The notes beneath the pieces were generated by a model. It was not told where the DNA came from and searched no databases. It saw nothing but the letters and a program-made list of their open reading frames with translations. From Fomes fomentarius (taxonomy: Eukaryota; Basidiomycota; Agaricomycetes; Polyporales; Polyporaceae): a DNA stretch of 64,000 nt. Shown here piece by piece: positions 59,173 through 64,000 of this stretch; the first letter of the stretch is position 1; each line of letters begins with the position of its first letter. The position numbers were made by a program, and so were the translations under genes. The stretch spans positions 1,922,001 to 1,986,000 of the forward strand of contig JABYQN010000003.1 in the NCBI GenBank assembly GCA_022606135.1. Direction: 5' to 3'.

Positions 59173-60546
59173 TCAAGCAGTCTCCTGGGGGCGCACAACA
59201 AGTTTCGTCCCGCTGACCATGCCGTTCTTCATCCGATCCGTGCCCTCGAGGACCCCAGCCAACCCACCAGGCAGCACCTCAACCCTGTTCGGCTACACAC
59301 ACACGCGATCGAGACCGCGTCAGCACTGCCTCCTCTAGCACAAGCACAGATGGCACTCGAACCACTCACCACCACCACCCCCTTCTCCAGCCACTCCGTC
59401 AACCGCGCGTACACCTCCTCGCCGAGCTTCTTGTTGCCAGGCATAGCAAAGCTCGCGAACGGCCGCGCGATCTTCTTCGAGCCCCCGTCGCGCTCGACCT
59501 TCTCCGCCAGGACCTTCTCCGAGAACGGCTGCGTCACGACGAGCGCACCATCCGCGGCGAGCGCGTCGTACGCCAGGTGCTGCGTCTCGACGTCGCCGAT
59601 GCTGTCGTACGCGTACACGATCGGCGTCCCGCCCGTGATCTCGGGCAGCTTGGCGAGGATCGCGGACGGCGCGAGCGTGCGGTCGACGACGTGCGTCGCT
59701 CCGAGCGACTTGAGCCAGGCTTCGTGCCGCAGGGAGGACGTCGCGATGATGGGCGAGAAGCCTTGCATTCTCGCGAGTTGGATCGCTGCGTTGTACGTGA
59801 GTATCAGGATAGGCGTTCCGTCGACTCATCGGGAGTAGTAGTTGAAGGAAAAGGAGTGCGCACCATACTGCCCGACGGAGGACGAGCCGCCGATGACGAA
59901 TGCGGCTTTGCCGGCGAACTTGGTCGTGCCGCCCTCCTCCCAGGGTGCCGGGAAGTCGACCGAGCTTGCTTCGGGGTGGTGGCTCCAGATAGCGACTGCG
60001 ACGGTGGCGAGTGCGACTGGGACGGAAGCGGCCTGTTCAAAAGAGACGTTGTCCGGGAGCTATGCGTGGGGAGAAACGTCCGGGGTGAGCATAATGGTGC
60101 ATATATGCGGCGGCAACGTATGCCGATCGGGCGAGCGCACCTTGGCGACGTTGTCTGCAGGCGCGACGGTGTACTGCTTGAATGAGGCCTGCAACGGATC
60201 GAAGCTGCCGGGGAACACGCTGTGGAGGTACACAAACTGCTGTCGGTATACAGCAGGTTCCCTGGTGATAGAGAACGACGCACACTTTGTCGCCTTTCAC
60301 GAAGCTCGTGACTTCAGTTCCGACGTCCTCAATGATGCCAGAACCGTCCAGTCCGCCGATGAACGGATACTGGACGAACGGCGCGCCGAAGGTCGGAATC
60401 TTCCAGTCGGCCGGGTTGATAGCAGCCGCAACGACCTTGATGAGGACGTCCTTTGGGCCAGGAGCTGGAACGGGCCAGTCGGTGACGAGCTTCCAGGGAG
60501 CCTTCGCCTCAGGTACGATGAGTGCTTTCTGTGTCTGTGGAGCCAT
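59173..60546 (-). CDS. Zinc-less MDR oxidoreductase (enoyl-reductase-like)
   Basis: Start at 60546 (MAPQTQKALIVPEAKAPWKL), stop TGA at 59173-59175. The GroES-like half reads VPAPGPKDVLIKVVAAAINP, ADWKIPTFGAPFVQYPFIGG and LDGSGIIEDVGTEVTSFVKG, then FVYLHSVFPGSFDPLQASFK and YTVAPADNVAKLPDNVSFEQ. The Rossmann half has KAAFVIGGSSSVGQYAIQLA, IIATSSLRHEAWLKSLGATH and ADGALVVTQPFSEKVLAEKV. The end is PNRVEVLPGGLAGVLEGTDR followed by MKNGMVSGTKLVVRPQETA. The structural zinc cysteines of alcohol dehydrogenases are absent, as in the quinone/enoyl reductase branch that includes trans-acting ERs of polyketide clusters. Five introns were inferred, and no biosynthetic cluster surrounds it, so a stand-alone reductase is more likely. 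Confidence 0.88.
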
Positions 60547-61604
60547 GTTGTTATGTGATATAGTTGCGACTGTGTGGGTGTTAGAACACTTGAGTGATGC
60601 TGTTGCAGTCTTTTGGACCTTACCTCGTCCTTTATAAGTATTCGTAGTTGCTGCCCGTGGTCGGGTTGCAAAAGCTCCCGAGCCCTGATGATCAGTCACA
60701 CTTATCCTCTGTCATCACATCGGTGTCCAGAGTGGCTTAACGAGAGCTACATATGATGTCACAATGCTGATGTGAGCTGAGGGAGGAGATCGGCGTTGTG
60801 GGTGGGTTCGACAGTGATGGTAGGCATTCCAGTGCTCGTTGAGCCTGCGACCTTTTCGCGGCCGTCTGTGCAACGAACGCGTGATTCTTGCAAGGAGATA
60901 AGTGTCCACCTACGCACACCCAAGCTTTCAAGCTTTCAAGCATTAACGCTAGAGCCTAGAGATCGCCAGGTCACGGGTGATACTATGCGTAAGGAGGGCC
61001 AAGCGATGTGTGTGCCTGAGACGTGGAAGGTCAGGGAGTAGTGTGCTGCCTTGACCAGAGGGCCGGATCCTCCAGGAGGCGAGACACGGAGAATATGGTT
61101 ATGACATTCAAGTTGTCACTGGCGAGGTTTTGAACATTGGAGTTGAACGAGGCCAACCTGGCATGTCGCCCGGCGTCGGAGCGCCCGCCTAGACAGAGCC
61201 GGCCCGGGCCCGACGAGTTATAGACACCACCACTTTACAGCCATGAAGTTATATGCCTCTGCTACGTCGTCGCGTTAGCAGTGGACGTGCTTGTGTTGCC
61301 TGTGTCTTGACATTGACACTCGACACACCGACTCTGCCAACTCACAAACCTCTGTTATTCTGGAGCTGTAAACGCGGTGCGCGCCAGTGTGGCAGCCGAA
61401 TCCGTTGGTAGTAGATGGCAGGCGCGCTCAGAGAAATGTCCACGGTGGACGACGAACATGTCGCCTATGGGAAGCACAAATACGGTCTGTCTGTGACACA
61501 AGCAATATATTTGTCGGACTTGTGGTACAGGGCTATTCTCGTTCGTAAAGAGCGGATGTGGTCTTCTGCAATCCACCTAGACTCCGAGTCTTCCTCACGA
61601 TCGC
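60547..61604. other. MDR promoter and left end of inverted arm C
   Basis: 60547-61300 holds nothing recognisable. From about 61330 to 61604 the sequence is the reverse complement of the SSP 3' flank (gtggtacagggctattctcgttcgtaa, gcaatccacctagactccgagtc), shared with arms A and B. Confidence 0.5.
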
Positions 61605-61898
61605 CTACGCGCCGCCGATGTTGACCGTGGGATCGGCGACATTGCCACCCAAGACCGAGCCTACTACGGCGCCATCATTCACTCCCGGCTTGTCTATGAT
61701 GGAGCCACCAATCAATCCCGCAGCGCCCGAGGGAGTAGCAGAAGGGGGATCAATGGGGCCACCCTACACAATAGGCAGTTAGGTCACAGCTGCGACCATT
61801 GAAGGTGTTCCGTCGGGACTTACAGGATATTGCGCCACGGGCAGCGCAGTGACCAAAGCAATGAAGGAGATGGCGGTGAAAATGAGAGTGAACTGCAT
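61605..61898 (-). CDS. Small secreted Cys-free protein, copy C (about 78 aa)
   Basis: Exons 61824-61898 and 61605-61763, intron 61764-61823 (60 nt). The leader is identical to copy B (MQFTLIFTAISFIALVTALP). The mature part differs in few positions, for example GGPIDPPSATPS instead of GGPINPPSATPS, and ends NIGGA. The promoter has the same TATA-like 'tgtataagaacgctagc' at about 62028-62044 (complement). Both B and C appear functional by sequence. Confidence 0.75.
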
Positions 61899-62820
61899 GT
61901 TCTGATATCATATGCAATACCCGTCAGCTGCGGTCGAATGGAGAGAAATTGGGGGGAGGAGGACTGACTGTACTATGCGTTGGCTGAATGAGAGACTGAG
62001 AGATGTTGATAGTCAACTGGCAGCGAGAGCTAGCGTTCTTATACACGGTACGGCCTGACGTCACAAGGTGAGCTAGAGGAACGATGTAGCCTGAAGGAGA
62101 GACCTACGTTGCACGTCGGGCTCGATCTATGTTCACTCGCCACTAGCTGTTCGTATGCTACGTGAGCTGAGCCTCAGGAGCGCCGCCTATCGGACTCCAA
62201 TAGGCAATCAATGTCACGATGGGAGTCATGGCGGTTCAGTCCCGACACTAACTCACTCAATGTGCCAGGACTATTGAACTTGCTTCCGGTCATGGCTTCG
62301 GAGCTCTGCCGCTTTGATCGTATGAGTCGCAATCAGTGGCTGACTCCCATAGCTCCACCGTCCACGTTGATTCTCGACGAAGTAGCATACTCACTTGGTC
62401 ATCTTTATGAATCGGGTTCCAAGCTCGCCACGATCATCATGTTCAAGGAGCCGTTGTATCACCGAGCCCTAATCGGTATCCTAATTAGTCACAAGTCAGT
62501 AAACAATGCAGGCATCTCTGTATGTAGCAAGCATGGTCAGTGTCCAGGTTCACCATGACGCATAGTAGATATGTCAACTACAAATATCCCTGTCTATCGA
62601 GGCCTATGACCAGGCCAGGACCAGGCTCAAGTGCCAGGCTGCGCATGCATGATGGTAGCAAGGGAAGAGAGCGGCTGAGGCGCCCGCCAAAGCGGAGTGT
62701 ACATGTAGAACAAGTCGCCCGAACTAAAACAAACAAAGTTTGCGGGGTGAAGAGCAGAAGCGATCAATCAACAATTGAAGCCAAACCATGAAACTCTACG
62801 AAGACTAGTGGCCACGAAGA
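61899..62820. other. Spacer SSP-C to U6-C
   Basis: Inverted, near-identical copy of 45569-46490. The 115-codon frame at 62211-62558 is discussed under rejected items. No supported gene. Confidence 0.5.
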
Positions 62821-62884
62821 GAATAAATATTGAGACCGGTAGGTCTACCACTCCAGGAAAGCGTGTCATCCTTGTGCAGGGGCC

Positions 62885-62915
<31 letters not shown>

Positions 62916-62939
62916 TTCGTATGTCACCCCGAGGGGGAC
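62821..62939 (-). ncRNA. U6 spliceosomal snRNA, copy C, terminator altered
   Basis: The 5' stem-loop (GTCCCCCTCGGGGTGAC, from 62939) and the ACAGAGA, AGC and internal stem-loop elements match copies A and B. The 3' third has TTTCCTGG for TTTCCCGG. The terminal T-run reads TATTTATTCTC where A and B have TATTTATTTTC, so the T4 Pol III terminator is broken. The core is intact, but correct 3' end formation is doubtful. Confidence 0.85.
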
Positions 62940-63472
62940 AATATGTACCTCGAGACCAGCCGTGTCGCGCGAAGGTTCTTGTCATTAGTTTGGTCTGCGG
63001 GTTTCTCGCTTACAGTCACGAAGGACGCGGCGAGCGCGCCTCCTCCCAATGATCAATTCATGGACCCCAGACAGTGGACCGTAATACGCTCGACGCTCCT
63101 TGCGATCCCTCAAGTGCATACATAGCCAGAGATGGAAGGAACGAAATGATTCATACATTGTTGTCAGTAAAGTAACACCCCATTATGCACAGGCTCATCC
63201 GAACTACGGTATACAACTTCTGTGTGACTTCTCGTACAACGCCTGTATGCCCTACTGTGTCTACTACTCGATACAGTCCGTGATCATAGATGTGTGGTGG
63301 TCGTGATTATAATGTCAATGGAGCCCCGAGCCCCGAAGGGAGCCGGTAGGCAATACAATGAATGTGCGCATTAGGCACTAGCGTGCCAACAATCCAAACG
63401 AATGAGTCCGAAGAGAAAGCGAAGAGAGGAGAATGCCCCAGCAAGGCAAGGTTGGGCGAGGGGCCGGCCAAA
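62940..63472. other. U6-C upstream flank and zinc-finger 3' flank
   Basis: Diverged inverted copy of 44931-45448. No gene seen. The right part (63370-63470) carries 'gtccgaagagaaagcgaagagaggagaatg', related to the reverse complement of 44940-44990. Confidence 0.45.
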
Positions 63473-64000
63473 CTAGAGCATGTCGGAGAAGTACCGCACA
63501 GATGAGTCCCCGAGACATTTTCCCTGCTTCAGGTGCCGGTCATACGAGTCCTTGCGCGCGAACTTGCCGTTTTTCACACTTCGCCCGGTGGCGGCGGCGG
63601 GGTCCCAGCAGCCCCCTACCATGATCATCCCGCGATACACGCGTATATTCATGGCCGCGATCTCCTCCCATGGCACGCCACGCGCGATGGCGGCTTCGAT
63701 GGGCACACCGCAACAGACATACTTGGGTCCGGGAGACTCGTGGATCGAGCTCCGGTGGCGTTCGCAGTCTTGCCGCCGCGTGAATGTCTGGCCGCACTGG
63801 GAACAGGAGGTCCATGCACGTGAACTCGGGCGCGAAGCTTTGGCAGGAGTGCGGCTCGTCGCGCGCGAAGTGCTCGAGCGCGCCTTGCGCCTGTTGCTCA
63901 CGGTAAAGGATGATGACGACGTGGAGGACGACGCGAGCGAGGTGCTCGAGAGCGCAGGCGAGTATTCTGACGCGTGAGGTTGGGCAGCGCATCCAGGAGA
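63473..64000 (-). CDS. C2H2 zinc-finger protein, 5' part beyond window
   Basis: The open minus-strand frame continues past the right edge. The upstream part is Ser/Thr-rich (QPHASEYSPALSSTSLASSS). A classical finger follows: CSQCGQTFTRRQDCERHRSS with the second His in IHES, spaced C-x2-C-x12-H-x4-H. A Cys pair (YVCCGVPIEAAIARGVPWEE), RGMIMVGGCWDPAAATGR and a degenerate second finger (FARKDSYDRHLKQGKC) lead to the stop at 63473. The layout fits a fungal transcription regulator of unknown target. A decayed copy sits at 44700-44930. Confidence 0.78.
   Translation of the reverse strand, partial: SPGCAAQPHASEYSPALSSTSLASSSTSSSSFTVSNRRKARSSTSRATSRTPAKASRPSSRAWTSCSQCGQTFTRRQDCERHRSSIHESPGPKYVCCGVPIEAAIARGVPWEEIAAMNIRVYRGMIMVGGCWDPAAATGRSVKNGKFARKDSYDRHLKQGKCLGDSSVRYFSDML

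Larger units (their letters stand above)
61330..63560 (-). repeat. Inverted arm C of the U6-SSP cassette
   Basis: Reverse-complement copy of about 44850-47100 (arm B). SSP, spacer and U6 are nearly identical, and the U6 upstream flank is more diverged. The arms are separated by about 14 kb that includes CDC48, the thioesterase-like gene, TBCB, BTB and MDR genes. Confidence 0.85.

Noticed and set aside
59173..60546. MDR enzyme as part of a polyketide cluster (trans-acting enoyl reductase)
   Set aside because: No synthase, tailoring enzyme or regulator of a biosynthetic cluster lies within the window around it.

Overview
The window is nuclear DNA of a filamentous basidiomycete, most likely an Agaricomycete (polypore-like). 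The genes are interrupted by many 45-80 nt introns with GTRNGT donors. Gene content is eukaryotic: CDC48, STT3, a Pol III subunit, a tubulin cofactor, U6 snRNA and an intron-containing tRNA-Asp. Several proteins look like lineage-specific families of mushroom-forming fungi (F-box/LRR, BTB, Ser/Pro-rich proteins). Species assignment is not possible from sequence alone.

Layout. 0.8-3.4 kb: tandem repeats carrying an 18-bp motif (GCGAACACTGGGGTCACC and its complement), followed by tRNA-Asp. 3.7-32.2 kb: mostly single-copy housekeeping genes: a HIRIP3-like protein (-), a Ser/Pro-rich protein (-), a Ran-binding-domain protein (-), a PDI-family protein (+), a small conserved protein (+), STT3 (-), a Bet1/Sft1-type SNARE (+), a UBA-UBX protein (+), a coiled-coil protein (+), Pol III subunit RPC6/RPC34 (+), an unidentified gene (-) and an SDR oxidoreductase (-).

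32.2-50.4 kb is an accessory region built by segmental duplication. A cassette of U6 snRNA, a small Cys-free secreted protein gene (SSP) and a DGAT2-type acyltransferase occurs twice in direct orientation (A, 33.7-38.4 kb; B, 45.3-50.3 kb). A third copy of the U6-SSP part lies inverted at 61.3-63.6 kb (C). Between A and B lie a repeated segment, an unidentified ORF, a decayed P1B-type heavy-metal ATPase, an F-box/LRR gene and a decayed C2H2 zinc-finger gene. The intact relative of that zinc-finger gene sits next to copy C and runs off the right edge.

50.6-60.6 kb, between the inverted arms B and C, holds CDC48 (-), a hotdog thioesterase-like gene (-), tubulin cofactor B (+), a BTB protein (-) and a medium-chain (MDR) oxidoreductase (-). 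A 41-bp perfect palindrome lies in the divergent promoter between the thioesterase-like gene and cofactor B.

Most striking points: microexons of 10 and 13 nt (plus a 29-nt exon) in both DGAT2 copies; an 18-nt microexon in STT3 that encodes the conserved DPWFN motif; reciprocal GT/GC donor switches between the DGAT2 paralogues; and the A/B/C cassette, in which one SSP copy has a stop as codon 2 and one U6 copy has lost its T4 terminator. No CRISPR array, origin or intact transposon was recognised. Exon boundaries were read by eye and should be taken as models.
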